Part shown: in pieces, positions 8,565-18,002 of the stretch
How positions within the stretch are numbered: position 1 is the first letter of the stretch
Layout of the letters: every line of letters begins with the position of its first letter
DNA from: Arthrobacter sp. Leaf337
GTDB taxonomy: Bacteria; Actinomycetota; Actinomycetes; Actinomycetales; Micrococcaceae
Length of the DNA: 64,000 nt
Direction: 5' to 3'
Assembly: GCF_001423745.1 (NCBI RefSeq)
Contig: NZ_LMPC01000031.1
Span: forward strand, 62,474 to 126,473
Program-made: the position numbers and the translations under genes
Notes under the pieces: model-generated
Databases searched by the model: none
What the model was told of the DNA's origin: nothing
What the model saw: only the letters and a program-made list of their open reading frames with translations

Positions 8565-10388
8565 TCAACGGCGGGTGGAAAGCCGCCCCGCAGCGGGCAC
8601 CTCCGCGGGCAGAGTCCCGTCGTCCTCGTACGCGTCCGCTCCGGCGAGGTCGCGGCCGGCGATGTAGCCGAAGGTGAGGGCCGGCCCCAGATTGATGCCG
8701 CCCGCGGGGTAGTGCCCGCCCATGACGTTGGCCTGGTCGTTGCCCGCAACGTAGAGCCCTTCGATCGGCCGGCCGTCGTTGTCCAGGACGCGGCTGCGGC
8801 CGTCCGCCTCCAGTCCGGCGAAGGTGCCGAAGCTGCCGGGAACCACGCGGACCGCGTAGAAAGGACCTTTCTCGAGCGGACCCAGCGAGGGGTTGGGCCG
8901 GTTGCCGGCGTCGCCGCCATACCGGTTGAACGCTGTCTCGCCGCGTCCGAAGTCGGGGTCCACGCCGTCGCGGGCGTTCCGGTTGAACTCCGCCACGGTG
9001 GCTTTGAGGCCGGCGGGGTCGATCCCGCACCTCGCCGCGAGCTCCTCGACGGTCCGCCCCTTCTTGAGGTAGCCGGAGCGAAGGTACGGGAACAGCGGGA
9101 CCGGCAGCGGCTTGGCCATGCCCAGCGGGAACCTGCGGACGAACCGGCTGTCGGCAATCTGCCACGACTCCGCGGTGCCGCCCGCGGGCGTGGCTTCTAT
9201 CAGCGCGGCTACGTAGTCGTAGTAGCCGTTGGCCTCGTTGACGAAGCGCTTGCCGTTCGCGAGGACGCCGATGCTGCCCGGCTTGGCGCGGTCCATGATG
9301 TGCGGGAAGGTGCCTGTGCGGCCGTTGCGGTACGGCACCAGCGACACGGGGCACCACGCCGCGGCGGACTTCACGTCGGTCTTGAACCGGGCGCCCACGG
9401 CCTGGGCCAGGCTGATGCCGTCGCCAGTGGTCTCCGCTGGTGCCAGCGTCCAGTGTTCCCGGCCGGTGGGAGTGTGGGGAAAGAGCTCTTTCCGGCGGTG
9501 GATGTCGTTGGGGAAGCCGCCGGCGGCGAGGACGACGCCGCGTGCTGCGTTGATCTGCAGCTCACCGTTCCGGGAGCCGACGACGGCGCCGGTCACCTTG
9601 CCGTTGTTGTCGGTAAGTAGCCGTTTCGCGGGCGTGGAAACGCGGATGTCCACACCGAGATCGTCAGCGGACTTCAGCAGGCGTCCGGTCAGGGCGGTGC
9701 CGTTGACCAGTTGCATGTTGCGGCGGTGAATCAGCAGGTCCAGGAGATGGAGGCCCATGCGCCAGCCGGCGTGGAAGATGCCCTTCGGGTTGCCCTGCGA
9801 GGCGGAGAGGAATTTGGTGAGGTCCGGTCCGGCCATGATGCCCATGCCCAGGAAGGACGTCTCGTAGAGCTGGTGGCGCATCTTTGCCCGGAGTTCCGGC
9901 CGGATCCGGCGGGCGTTGATCGGCTTGGGGCCCACTGAGCGGTTGCCGGTGCCTGCGCCCGGTACCTTGCCGTAGATGTCATTGATCCTGGTTCCCGGGA
10001 CGAACTGGAGGGACGTCTTGTGCTGGAAGAACCCCACCATGTGCGGCACGGCGTCGAGGAAGGCGTCCACCTTGTCCGCCTGGTACTCCTGCCCCAGGGT
10101 GTGGCGCAGGTAGGTGCGGAACGTTTCCTTGTCCTCGTTCACGCCGGCAGCCCTGGCCAGGGGGTTGCCGGGGGTCCAGGCCCAGCCTCCGGACCAGGAC
10201 GTGGCCCCGCCGCAGACCTCGGCCTTTTCCACCACGATGACTTTGAGGCCGTGATAGGCGGCGGTGACCGCGGCGGACAATCCGCCGGCACCTGATCCGA
10301 CCACCAGGACATCGCAGTCCACGGCGGGAAGCCGGCGGTCCTGTCCAATAGCGGCCGGTGCCGGCGTGGAGTCGGTGCTCGCGTTCAT
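8565..10388 (-). CDS. FAD-binding oxidoreductase, 3-ketosteroid dehydrogenase/fumarate reductase-like
   Basis: A 607-residue flavoprotein with the dinucleotide motif GSGAGG at residues 31-36 after a beta strand (DVLVVG), a conserved glutamate in VVEKAE and a C-terminal FAD motif ending in GGHYPAGGINLGPAL. This arrangement is typical of the succinate dehydrogenase/fumarate reductase flavoprotein superfamily and of 3-ketosteroid-delta1-dehydrogenases, which introduce or remove C=C bonds next to a carbonyl. It is the last gene of the leftward run that starts with the MHS transporter at 16766. The ATG at 10388 has GGAGA upstream; ATG 10400 is also possible. The substrate is unknown; a steroid is not implied. 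Confidence 0.8.
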   Translation of the reverse strand: MNASTDSTPAPAAIGQDRRLPAVDCDVLVVGSGAGGLSAAVTAAYHGLKVIVVEKAEVCGGATSWSGGWAWTPGNPLARAAGVNEDKETFRTYLRHTLGQEYQADKVDAFLDAVPHMVGFFQHKTSLQFVPGTRINDIYGKVPGAGTGNRSVGPKPINARRIRPELRAKMRHQLYETSFLGMGIMAGPDLTKFLSASQGNPKGIFHAGWRMGLHLLDLLIHRRNMQLVNGTALTGRLLKSADDLGVDIRVSTPAKRLLTDNNGKVTGAVVGSRNGELQINAARGVVLAAGGFPNDIHRRKELFPHTPTGREHWTLAPAETTGDGISLAQAVGARFKTDVKSAAAWCPVSLVPYRNGRTGTFPHIMDRAKPGSIGVLANGKRFVNEANGYYDYVAALIEATPAGGTAESWQIADSRFVRRFPLGMAKPLPVPLFPYLRSGYLKKGRTVEELAARCGIDPAGLKATVAEFNRNARDGVDPDFGRGETAFNRYGGDAGNRPNPSLGPLEKGPFYAVRVVPGSFGTFAGLEADGRSRVLDNDGRPIEGLYVAGNDQANVMGGHYPAGGINLGPALTFGYIAGRDLAGADAYEDDGTLPAEVPAAGRLSTRR

Positions 10389-10436
10389 GGGGTTCTCCAT
10401 TGTGGGTCTCTCGGTGTCTCTCAGTGTCGGTAGTGG

Positions 10437-11273
10437 TCAGTGGCCGAAGGTATCTGAATCGAGGCGCGGCGGGGCGCCGGTCTCCAGTGCATTGATGGCG
10501 GCCAGCTGGTCCGCTGTCAGCTCAAAGCCGAAGACGTCCAGGTTCTGCCGCTGACGGGTGTCGCTGGCGGACTTCGGTGTGGCGATGCGGCCCTGCTGGA
10601 CATGCCAGCGGAGCACGATCTGCCCGGGCGTCCTGCCGAGCTCCGGCGCCGCTCCGGTAATGGCCGGGCTGGCCAGGAAGTCGCCGTTGCGGCCGAGCGG
10701 GCTGTACGCACCGGTGGCAATGCCGTGCTCGCGGTGGAAGGCCAGCTGTTCAGGCTGGCCGTGGGCGGGGTCCACCTGCACCTGGTTGACCGGCACCGTA
10801 AGTCCGGCTCTTTCCACTGCAAGCAGGTGGGCGGGCTTGAAGTTGGAGACGCCCCAGGCGCGGATGACGCCGTCGTCCGCCAGCTGCTGGAGGCCTTCGC
10901 AGGCCTCGACGAACCGGCCCTGCGCGGGGTTGGGCCAATGGACCAGGAACAGGTCCAGGTAATCCACGCCGAGTCGGGCCGCCGAGCGTTCAAAAGCGGT
11001 GCCGACGCCGTCCCGGCTGTGCCAGTCCCGGTTGAACTTGGTGGTGATGAAGATGTCCTGCCGGGCGATGCCGCTGCGCCGGATGCCCTCCCCCACCGCC
11101 TCTTCATTGCCGTAGTTCTCAGCAGTATCGATGTGCCGGTAGCCGTTGTTGATGGCGCGGTTCACGGCATCCGCGGCTTCCTCCCCCACCATCGGCCAAG
11201 TGCCCAGCCCGATCAGCGGAACGTGGACGCCGGGGGCAAGCTCCGTCGTCGTGCTTTCCAGTACTTCGCTCAC
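10437..11273 (-). CDS. aldo/keto reductase
   Basis: A 278-residue TIM-barrel NADPH-dependent carbonyl reductase. The catalytic tetrad can be read as D48, Y53, K78 and H111 (HIDTAENYG, TTKF and LVHWP motifs), and the C-terminal cofactor region contains ATPKSAS. The GTG start at 11273 overlaps the stop of the isomerase gene by four bases (GTGA), so translation is probably coupled. It lies between a TIM-barrel isomerase and a KstD-like flavoprotein, which suggests reduction of an aldehyde or ketone made by the same pathway. The substrate is not predictable from the sequence. Confidence 0.88.
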   Translation of the reverse strand: MSEVLESTTTELAPGVHVPLIGLGTWPMVGEEAADAVNRAINNGYRHIDTAENYGNEEAVGEGIRRSGIARQDIFITTKFNRDWHSRDGVGTAFERSAARLGVDYLDLFLVHWPNPAQGRFVEACEGLQQLADDGVIRAWGVSNFKPAHLLAVERAGLTVPVNQVQVDPAHGQPEQLAFHREHGIATGAYSPLGRNGDFLASPAITGAAPELGRTPGQIVLRWHVQQGRIATPKSASDTRQRQNLDVFGFELTADQLAAINALETGAPPRLDSDTFGH

Positions 11274-12106
11274 TTGGTCCCTGCTTCCTGGAGGCTCTCC
11301 GCTGCCGCGAGTACGGCGTCGGAGGCGGCTTTGAGGTTCCGGGCCCAGCCCGGTTCGCCGAGTTCGGCAACCCGCCGGTCCGACGGCGTCTCGACGCTCA
11401 CGGGCGTCCCTGCCGGGAACGCGGCCACCAGCGCGGCGAGATCGAACCCGCCTTCGCCGGGGACACCGCGCTCGGAACGGGACTCGGCCACCAGGTCCTC
11501 GCGGCTGGCGGGCCGCTGCACCGGACCGTCGCACAACTGCAGCAGCGGGACGAGGTCCGCACTGGCTGCCAGCTGGTCGAGCGTGCCGCCGAAGCGGTTG
11601 AAGTGCAGGGCGTCCACCACGATCTTGCATCCCGCCGCCCGGGCCAGCTCGGCCGCGGCGGGGATCGAATGGACCGCCTGGTAGGAGATCGGTTCCAGCG
11701 TGGGCACGATGCCGAAGCCCCGGCCGTCCTCCGTCATACGGGCCAGGGTGTCCGCCAGCCGCGCGGTGTCCGCATCGGCGCCGGCTACGGTCAGCGAGCC
11801 GGCGCCCAGCGCCTGGCCTGCTTCCATCATCCGCAGCCAGGCCTCGCGCTGTTCGCTGCCGTCCAGCAGCAGGAACTCGATGTCCTTCACCGTCACCCCG
11901 GTGTCCCGCATCCGTGCCAGGGTTTCCCTGAGCATGGGTGACCCCGGCTGCAGGTCGTACGCCCGCTCGGCCGCCGTGACCGGCCGCACCCGGGCGCCGA
12001 TGAAGTCGAAGCCTGCCCCGGCGGCGATGGTCACGAGGTCCGGCGGCGCGGTCCCCACGAGGGAAAGCTGGGCCAGGCCCACCTGGCGGCGAGGCGGGGT
12101 GTTCAT
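11270..12106 (-). CDS. sugar phosphate isomerase/epimerase-like TIM barrel protein
   Basis: A 278-residue protein of the xylose isomerase-like (AP endonuclease family 2) TIM-barrel group. Likely metal ligands occur in the order expected for the family: Glu in PTLEPISYQ, Asp and His in VVDALHFNRFGG, Gln in LLQLCDG and Glu in VSVETPS. The family includes sugar epimerases, 3-dehydroshikimate dehydratases and inosose-converting enzymes. It overlaps both neighbours by four bases (ATGA at its start, GTGA at its end), so the three genes are tightly coupled. The exact reaction is unknown. Confidence 0.8.
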   Translation of the reverse strand: MNTPPRRQVGLAQLSLVGTAPPDLVTIAAGAGFDFIGARVRPVTAAERAYDLQPGSPMLRETLARMRDTGVTVKDIEFLLLDGSEQREAWLRMMEAGQALGAGSLTVAGADADTARLADTLARMTEDGRGFGIVPTLEPISYQAVHSIPAAAELARAAGCKIVVDALHFNRFGGTLDQLAASADLVPLLQLCDGPVQRPASREDLVAESRSERGVPGEGGFDLAALVAAFPAGTPVSVETPSDRRVAELGEPGWARNLKAASDAVLAAAESLQEAGTK

Positions 12107-14166
12107 GATGCTGCTCCGTTCAGGGAAAGGTTCGCTGGATCTCGACGGGCTCGGTCGCCGGTGGGACTGGCGGCCAGTGCGGCGGCCACGCGCTGGGCGG
12201 CGTCGTAGCCGCTCTTCACGGCGTTGGACGCGATGGCCGGGGCCTGGTCCACCACCGTTCCGGCGAGGGTCACGGGAACCCCGGCCGCGAAACTCAGCTC
12301 CGCGTCGCGTTCACGGGCCGGCACGGAGCCGTCCAACGGGGCAACCGAACGGGAGACCAGCAGTGGCCCGGGGGCGTCCAGCCACTCGCCGCTGCTGAGC
12401 CGCACGCGGGCGCCGTCGTACTCCTCGATCGCGGCGCCCAGCCGGATCCGGACCCGCGGATTCTGGTCCAGCCGGGGCACGGCCAGGATCTTGGCGCGGC
12501 GGCCGGATTCCGGCGCGATGACGTCCTGCGGCCCTACCAGCAGCACGGCGGCGCCGCGGTCCGCCACTGTGTCCGCCACGCTCATTGCCACTGAGTCGGC
12601 CCCCCAGATGGTCACCGCTGCGGGGACTTCGCCGGCGGACGCACCGCCGTCCAGGACGCCGGGGTGGGCGGCGAGCCATTCGCGCACGTCCAGGACGTTC
12701 GGGGAATCTCCGCCGGTGAACCGGGCGGCCGGGCGCAATCCGCCCGTAGCCAGCACAACAGCGTCGGCGCCGGTTTCGCGGACCAGTGCCGCGACGTCGT
12801 TCGTGTTTACGTGCGTGCCCAGCCGGACGTCGACGCCGAGCCGGGCGTTCTCTTCCGCCGACCATTCGGCGAAACGGTGGAAGTCCGGGGTGGACTTCAT
12901 CCGCTCCGCGAGGGCGAACTGGCCGCCGGGGCGGGCACCGTCGTCGAGCACTGTTACCTGTGCGCCGGCTTCGGCGAGTTCACGGGCGGCGGTGAGGCCG
13001 GCGGGGCCTGCGCCCACCACCACAACGCGGGAGCCTTCACGGACGGCGGGCGTGGGGATCGGGACGCGGGAGCGGCCCACGGCCGGGTTGACGGTGCAGG
13101 TCACCTGGCCGAGTCCCAGGTTGTCGATGCAGACGTTGCAGGCGATGCACGGGCGGTAGCGTTCGCCGTGCAGGACGCCGCCCACAAAGGCGGGGTCTGC
13201 GTGGATGGCGCGGGCCAGGCTGACGAAGTCGCAGGTGCCGTCGCGGAGAACCTCTTCAATGATGGCCGGGGAGTTCAGCCGGCCGGCCATGCCCAGCGGA
13301 AGGCCGAACCGGCGGTAGTCCTTCGCGTAATCGGCCAGGACGCCGGGTTTCCATTCGCCGGACTGGACGATCCATTCGCCGGCCTCGTAGCTGCCGGCGG
13401 AGATGTCCAGGAAGTCGAGATGCTCGAGGTGGGCTTTGGCGATGATGGCCAGCTGCTGTTCCGCGGTGATGCCGTCCGCCGGACCCTCCACCACGGAGAC
13501 GCGCATGCCGATGATGGCATCGGGGGCGGCCTGCCGGACTTCGTCGATCACCAGGTTCATGAAGTGTTCCGGGGCGGCGAATTCGTCGGTGCGGTGGTTG
13601 GAGATGGGGGACATGAACTGGTGGATCAGGTACCCGTGGGCGCCGTGGATGTTGATGACGTCGAAGCCGGCGTCCACGGCGCGGCGGGCAGCCTGGCCGT
13701 AGGCTTCCACGAGGTCGTGGCACTCCCCGAGGGTGAGCTCCCGCGGCACCTCCCCGCCGGCCACCTCGCACGGCACCGGCGACGGCGCCAGGTTCTTGTA
13801 TCCCGATACCGCAGCCTGTGCTGTGCGGCCGCCGTGGTTGATTTCGACGGCGGCGAGCGCGCCCTCGGCATGCAGCGCGTCGGTGAGGGCACGCAGGCCC
13901 GGGACCATGGCGTCGGTGTGCAGGCCCAACTGGTGGGAGCGGCCCTTGCCGTCGGCACGGACGTAGGTGGCCTCGGTGGTCACAATACCCAGCCCGGCCC
14001 TGGCCCGGGTCACAAGGTAGTCGATGTACTGGTCCGTGATCTGGCCGTCGGTGGTGCCGTAGTTGCGTTCCATCGGAGCGGAGGCGAGGCGGTTCCGGAG
14101 TGTCCGCGGAGTGCGGCCGTTGCGGCCGAGGGTCAGCGGCAGGGCTGCGTAGCGTTCGGTGGTCAT
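12103..14166 (-). CDS. NADH:flavin oxidoreductase of the 2,4-dienoyl-CoA reductase/OYE type
   Basis: A 687-residue three-domain flavoprotein. The N-terminal half is an FMN-binding old yellow enzyme barrel (His pair in INIHGAHGYL near residues 174-177). It is followed by the [4Fe-4S] cysteines C340, C343, C346 and C357, and by an FAD/NAD(P)-binding domain with GAGPAG at 385-390. This is the FadH/trimethylamine dehydrogenase architecture, used to reduce C=C bonds conjugated to a carbonyl. It is the third gene of the leftward run and overlaps the isomerase gene by four bases. An alicyclic enone is a reasonable guess for the substrate, but that is inference. Confidence 0.88.
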   Translation of the reverse strand: MTTERYAALPLTLGRNGRTPRTLRNRLASAPMERNYGTTDGQITDQYIDYLVTRARAGLGIVTTEATYVRADGKGRSHQLGLHTDAMVPGLRALTDALHAEGALAAVEINHGGRTAQAAVSGYKNLAPSPVPCEVAGGEVPRELTLGECHDLVEAYGQAARRAVDAGFDVINIHGAHGYLIHQFMSPISNHRTDEFAAPEHFMNLVIDEVRQAAPDAIIGMRVSVVEGPADGITAEQQLAIIAKAHLEHLDFLDISAGSYEAGEWIVQSGEWKPGVLADYAKDYRRFGLPLGMAGRLNSPAIIEEVLRDGTCDFVSLARAIHADPAFVGGVLHGERYRPCIACNVCIDNLGLGQVTCTVNPAVGRSRVPIPTPAVREGSRVVVVGAGPAGLTAARELAEAGAQVTVLDDGARPGGQFALAERMKSTPDFHRFAEWSAEENARLGVDVRLGTHVNTNDVAALVRETGADAVVLATGGLRPAARFTGGDSPNVLDVREWLAAHPGVLDGGASAGEVPAAVTIWGADSVAMSVADTVADRGAAVLLVGPQDVIAPESGRRAKILAVPRLDQNPRVRIRLGAAIEEYDGARVRLSSGEWLDAPGPLLVSRSVAPLDGSVPARERDAELSFAAGVPVTLAGTVVDQAPAIASNAVKSGYDAAQRVAAALAASPTGDRARRDPANLSLNGAAS

Positions 14167-14175
14167 GGGATTCTC

Positions 14176-15345
14176 CTAATTTGCTGCCGGAATGCTGGCG
14201 GCGAGTTCGGCTGCCGGGGCTTCCGGCGCCGATGCCTGGCCGGTGATGCCCCGCTGGTCCACCGCGGCGAAGCGGACCGGGACGCCCGTGCGGGAGGATT
14301 CGTACACGGCCAGCAGGATGCGCAGCGCCCTGGTGGCGTCCTCGCCCGTGATGGCCGGCTCGGTGCCGTCTTCCAGTGCGGCCACGAAGTCGCGGACCTG
14401 GCTGGTGTGGTGCGGGATGAGCTGGCCGTTGATGGTGGCGAGGTCCACGTTGGGGCGGATTCCTGAGGGGTGGACGGCTTCAGTGGTGATGGTTTCGCCG
14501 ACGGCCCACAGGTCCACCCGGCCGTCGCTGCCCTCCGGGAACTCGGTGAGGGATGCCGAGGCGCCGGTCTCGCCGGTGATGCGGATCTGCACGCCCAGGC
14601 TGGGCGACACCGCCGTCGAGGCCTCCAGCGTTGCCATGGCTCCGGAGGTGAAGGTCAGGACCGCTGTGGCGGAGTCCTCCACCTCGATGTTGGCGCCGTG
14701 CTTGTAGCTGTTGATCTTGCCGTAGACCTCCGCGATGTCCCCCATGAACCACTGCAGCAGGTCGATGTAGTGGATGGCCTGCGTCATCAGGACCCCGCCG
14801 CCGTCGTTGGCCCAGGTTCCGCGCCAGGCGTCCTTGGAGTAGTACTCCGGTTCGCGGTGCAGCATCACCGAGCACTGCCCCATGACGGGGCGGCCCAGGG
14901 TGCCGTCGTCGATCGCCGCCCGGATCCGCCGGGCGCCCGGCCAGAAGCGGCGCTGGAAGAGCACGCCCAGCTTCACCCCGGCGTCGGCGCATGCCGCGGC
15001 CATCCGCTCGGCCGAGGCCAGGTCGGTGGAGATGGGCTTCTCGCAGAGCACGTGGACGCCTGCCGCGGCCGACCGCAGCACCACTTCCTCATGGGTGGGG
15101 TGCGGCGTGCAGACCGAGATGATGTCCACGCCGAGATCCAGCAGCTCGCCCACCGTATTCACGGCGTTGGGCACATCCCACGATTCGGCAGTGGCACGGG
15201 CCCGGTCCAGGTCGATGTCGCAGACCCCGACGATCCGGACGTTGTCCAGGGCGCCGAAGGCCTCGAGATGGTTGCGGGAGATGGCGCCGCAGCCAACGAT
15301 GCCGACGCGGAAGGTGCGGGCGGGTGCGGATGCTGATGGAGTCAC
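14176..15345 (-). CDS. Gfo/Idh/MocA family oxidoreductase
   Basis: A 389-residue NAD(P)-dependent dehydrogenase of the glucose-fructose oxidoreductase/inositol dehydrogenase family. It has the Rossmann motif GIVGCGAIS (residues 15-23), the cofactor-positioning EKP (102-104) and the catalytic-helix His and Asp in IHYIDLLQW (H192, D195). The GTG at 15345 is chosen because the Rossmann strand starts only about ten residues later; it lacks a clear ribosome site. A longer frame up to 16014 lies inside the MHS transporter gene and is a shadow. Members oxidise sugars, polyols or cyclitols; its place beside an isomerase and an OYE suits a cyclic polyol. Confidence 0.85.
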   Translation of the reverse strand: MTPSASAPARTFRVGIVGCGAISRNHLEAFGALDNVRIVGVCDIDLDRARATAESWDVPNAVNTVGELLDLGVDIISVCTPHPTHEEVVLRSAAAGVHVLCEKPISTDLASAERMAAACADAGVKLGVLFQRRFWPGARRIRAAIDDGTLGRPVMGQCSVMLHREPEYYSKDAWRGTWANDGGGVLMTQAIHYIDLLQWFMGDIAEVYGKINSYKHGANIEVEDSATAVLTFTSGAMATLEASTAVSPSLGVQIRITGETGASASLTEFPEGSDGRVDLWAVGETITTEAVHPSGIRPNVDLATINGQLIPHHTSQVRDFVAALEDGTEPAITGEDATRALRILLAVYESSRTGVPVRFAAVDQRGITGQASAPEAPAAELAASIPAAN

Positions 15346-15398
15346 GGGAGGATCAACTTTCTGGTGCGTGGGTGGGCGCTGGGCGGAAACCGGGTGCG

Positions 15399-16766
15399 CT
15401 AGGCGGAAACGCGGCGTTTGCGGGGCAGTCCGAGTTCTTCGAGCGGGGTCTTGTGGGTTTCCCTCGCCGTCGCGATGGCGATCGCGGAGACGGTCAGGCA
15501 GACCACCGTGAAGCTGGCCACCGGTATCCAGCCGCCGGGGCCGGGCTGGGCGAGCATTGTGGCGATGACGGGGGCGAACCCGGTGAGGATCAGGCCCACC
15601 TGGCTGCCGATGGCCATTCCCGAGTAGCGGACCGGGGCGGGGAACATCTCGGGGAAGAAGACCGTCCAGACGCCGTTCCAGCAGGAGTAGAACACGGACA
15701 TGTTCAGGAACCCGAAGACAAAGATGAGGGGGACGTTGTGCTCGCTGATGGCCCAGAAGTAGCCGAACGAGGTGGCAGCGCAGCCGAGCGCGCCCACCAG
15801 GAGCACCTTCTTGCGGCCGAACTTGTCCGAGATGATGCCCGCCAGCGGGATGGTGAACATTGACAGGCCGATGGTGACGGCGTTGACGGTGAGCATCAGC
15901 GTCCGGTCCAGCCCGGTGGAGGGACCCGTGGCGTAGGCCAGTGCGTACACGGTGAAGGTGGTCTGCATGACGGAGAACAGCATGACGAGGGCTACGCGCA
16001 GGACGTCGCGCCACTGTGTCTTCAGGACCTCGGCTGCCGGGATGCCCTTGGGCTTGGTCGGATCCACAGCTTCTTCGAAGACCGGCGGTTCCTCCAGGCG
16101 GGTGCGGATCCAGTAGGCGACGCCGAGGACCACAACGGACAGCCAGAACGGTATACGCCAGCCCCAGCTGAGCAGCTGGTCTTCGGGAAGGGCGGCCAGC
16201 GGGATGAAGACCACGGTGGAGAGCACCATGCCTGAGGCGTAGCCGGTCATCACGAAGCTGGTGAAGAAGCCGCGGCGGCCTTCCGGGGAGTGCTCCATGG
16301 TGAGGGTGGACGCGCCGGCGGCCTCGGCACCCGCGGAGAAGCCCTGCGCCAGGCGGCCGACCAGCAGCAGTGCGGTCGCCCAGTAGCCGATTTGGCCGTA
16401 GGTGGGCAGGAAGCCGATGCCGATGGACGCGACGCCCATGATCACCAGCGTGATCATCAGTGCCTGCTTGCGGCCCACCTTGTCACCGAAGTGGCTCATC
16501 ACGATGCCGCCGAGCGGCCGGGCCAGGTACCCGACGCCGAAGGTTGCCATCGCTCCGAGCAGTGCCACCACGGGGTCGCCGCCCGGAAAGAAGATCTTGG
16601 GGAAGACGAGTGCTGCGGCGGTGCCGTAGATGAAGAAGTCGTAGTACTCCAGGGTCGACCCCAGGAAAGAAGCCAGGGCCGCCTTCTTGGGCATCTTTTC
16701 CGGGCGGTTTTCTACGACGGCGGTCTCCCCAAGCTCAAGGGCCGGGGGTTGCTGAACATGTCCCAT
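15399..16766 (-). CDS. MFS transporter, metabolite:H+ symporter (MHS) family
   Basis: A 455-residue transporter with about twelve membrane helices. Family signatures are LEYYDFFIYG near the first helix, FGDKVGRKQ in the loop after helix 2, and RLAQGFSAGAEAAGAS in helix 4. MHS proteins import organic acids and related metabolites (citrate, proline/betaine, shikimate, dicarboxylates) with protons. The start at 16766 has GGAG at good spacing. As the first gene of the leftward run it probably imports the pathway substrate. About 250 bases upstream hold the promoter region shared with the end of the IclR gene; I see no clear operator there. Confidence 0.88.
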   Translation of the reverse strand: MGHVQQPPALELGETAVVENRPEKMPKKAALASFLGSTLEYYDFFIYGTAAALVFPKIFFPGGDPVVALLGAMATFGVGYLARPLGGIVMSHFGDKVGRKQALMITLVIMGVASIGIGFLPTYGQIGYWATALLLVGRLAQGFSAGAEAAGASTLTMEHSPEGRRGFFTSFVMTGYASGMVLSTVVFIPLAALPEDQLLSWGWRIPFWLSVVVLGVAYWIRTRLEEPPVFEEAVDPTKPKGIPAAEVLKTQWRDVLRVALVMLFSVMQTTFTVYALAYATGPSTGLDRTLMLTVNAVTIGLSMFTIPLAGIISDKFGRKKVLLVGALGCAATSFGYFWAISEHNVPLIFVFGFLNMSVFYSCWNGVWTVFFPEMFPAPVRYSGMAIGSQVGLILTGFAPVIATMLAQPGPGGWIPVASFTVVCLTVSAIAIATARETHKTPLEELGLPRKRRVSA

Positions 16767-17019
16767 AGTGTCTCCTCATCGAGTGTCACGGGTTAGGGGT
16801 GGTGGGGGCCGCCGCCACGTTGCGGTGGCACGTTCCGTAAGAGTTTTGGGGCCGGGAGCTTCCGCCAGCCAGCGGGCGGTTGCGTGGCTCCCTGAAGAAA
16901 AACTGTATGAGCGGCATCACAGATTTCAGCGGCAAATCCCATTCAACGGGACGCTTACCGCGGGACGCCTGCCACGGGGCAGCTACAGGGGACGGCGCAC
17001 CGGGACGGGCGGGATCGTC

Positions 17020-17850
17020 CTAGGTCTTCGCGTCCCGGTCCCCCGCGGCCTGGCGGCCCGATTCGAGCCAAGGCCGGTTTCCGTAGGGCCGGCGCTCGGC
17101 ACCCATGGTCCGGGACAGGCCGCGGCCGGCGGCCACCAGCACCGGCAGGATCAGCTGGGGCTTCTCATCCGCGGTGGGAACGACGACGGCGATCGCACCG
17201 ATCACGCTGTTGCCCTCACCGAACACGGGCACGGAATAGGCGGTGTTTTCCGGAACCAGGACGCCGGCCAGCCGGACATAGCCCCGCTCCCGGATCAACG
17301 CCAGGTGTGCGCGGATTTTCACGGGGTCCGTTTCCGTGTTGGGCGTGGTCTTCTCCAGCCGGCCGGCCAGGAAACGCTCCTGAACGTGGCGGGGCATGTG
17401 GGCCATCATGGCGAGGCCCGAGGAGGTGTTGTGGATGTCGAGCCGGCCGGCGACGTCGGCAAGGTTCAGGACGGTGCCGTGCCGGTCGAGGCGTTCGAGG
17501 TACAGGACGCTGCCGGATTCGACGTCGGGGATGGACAGCGAGACGTTCTCGCGGACGGCCGCGTGGACACCTTCCAGGAAGGGAAGCCCCCGGCGCCGGA
17601 ACTCTTCGAGGGGGTTGCTGCGTGAGGCAAGTTCCCACATCTTGACGCCCACGCCGTAGTCCCCGGCGTCGCCGCGGTTGAGCAGCCCGCTGTCTACGAG
17701 GTCGTTGGCCAGGCGGTGCGCGGTGCTGCTGGACATTCCGGTGATGCGGACCAGCTCGGCGAGCGTCAAACGCGGATGCCCCCGGGAGAAGGCATCGAGG
17801 ATCTTCACCACCCGCTGGATGACGGACTCCCCCGATGCGGAGTTCGCCAT
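17020..17850 (-). CDS. IclR family transcriptional regulator
   Basis: A 276-residue regulator with an N-terminal winged helix (residues 10-70, LAELVRITGMSSSTAHRLAND) and a C-terminal IclR effector domain (about 90-255). ATG 17850 has an excellent GGGAGG site, so I preferred it to the in-frame start at 17886. It is divergent from the LysR gene with 152 bases between and lies directly upstream of the MHS transporter run, so it most likely controls that run in response to a pathway compound. Whether it represses or activates cannot be told. Confidence 0.9.
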   Translation of the reverse strand: MANSASGESVIQRVVKILDAFSRGHPRLTLAELVRITGMSSSTAHRLANDLVDSGLLNRGDAGDYGVGVKMWELASRSNPLEEFRRRGLPFLEGVHAAVRENVSLSIPDVESGSVLYLERLDRHGTVLNLADVAGRLDIHNTSSGLAMMAHMPRHVQERFLAGRLEKTTPNTETDPVKIRAHLALIRERGYVRLAGVLVPENTAYSVPVFGEGNSVIGAIAVVVPTADEKPQLILPVLVAAGRGLSRTMGAERRPYGNRPWLESGRQAAGDRDAKT

Positions 17851-18002
17851 GGTTCCTCCCGGTTGTGCCAGCTTTTCTCCTGCCAATATATCCCCGTGCC
17901 GGCAGGACTGCGGGCCCGTGGAAGTAGCCTAGGGTGAACAGGCCTGCACCTGGCGACAGCAACGGGGCAGGCCATCACGGGAACACCGCCTGGAGGAACA
18001 AC

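Noticed and set aside
12664-14466. 600-residue open frame on the + strand
   Set aside because: It lies antisense to the OYE-type reductase and the end of the Gfo/Idh/MocA gene. Composition (Gly, Val, Asp, His rich) and lack of any motif mark it as a shadow frame of high-GC coding DNA.
15346-16014. Upstream extension of the Gfo/Idh/MocA frame
   Set aside because: It runs through the MHS transporter gene in another frame and reads as Arg/His/Pro-rich shadow sequence. The Rossmann motif already begins close to the GTG at 15345.
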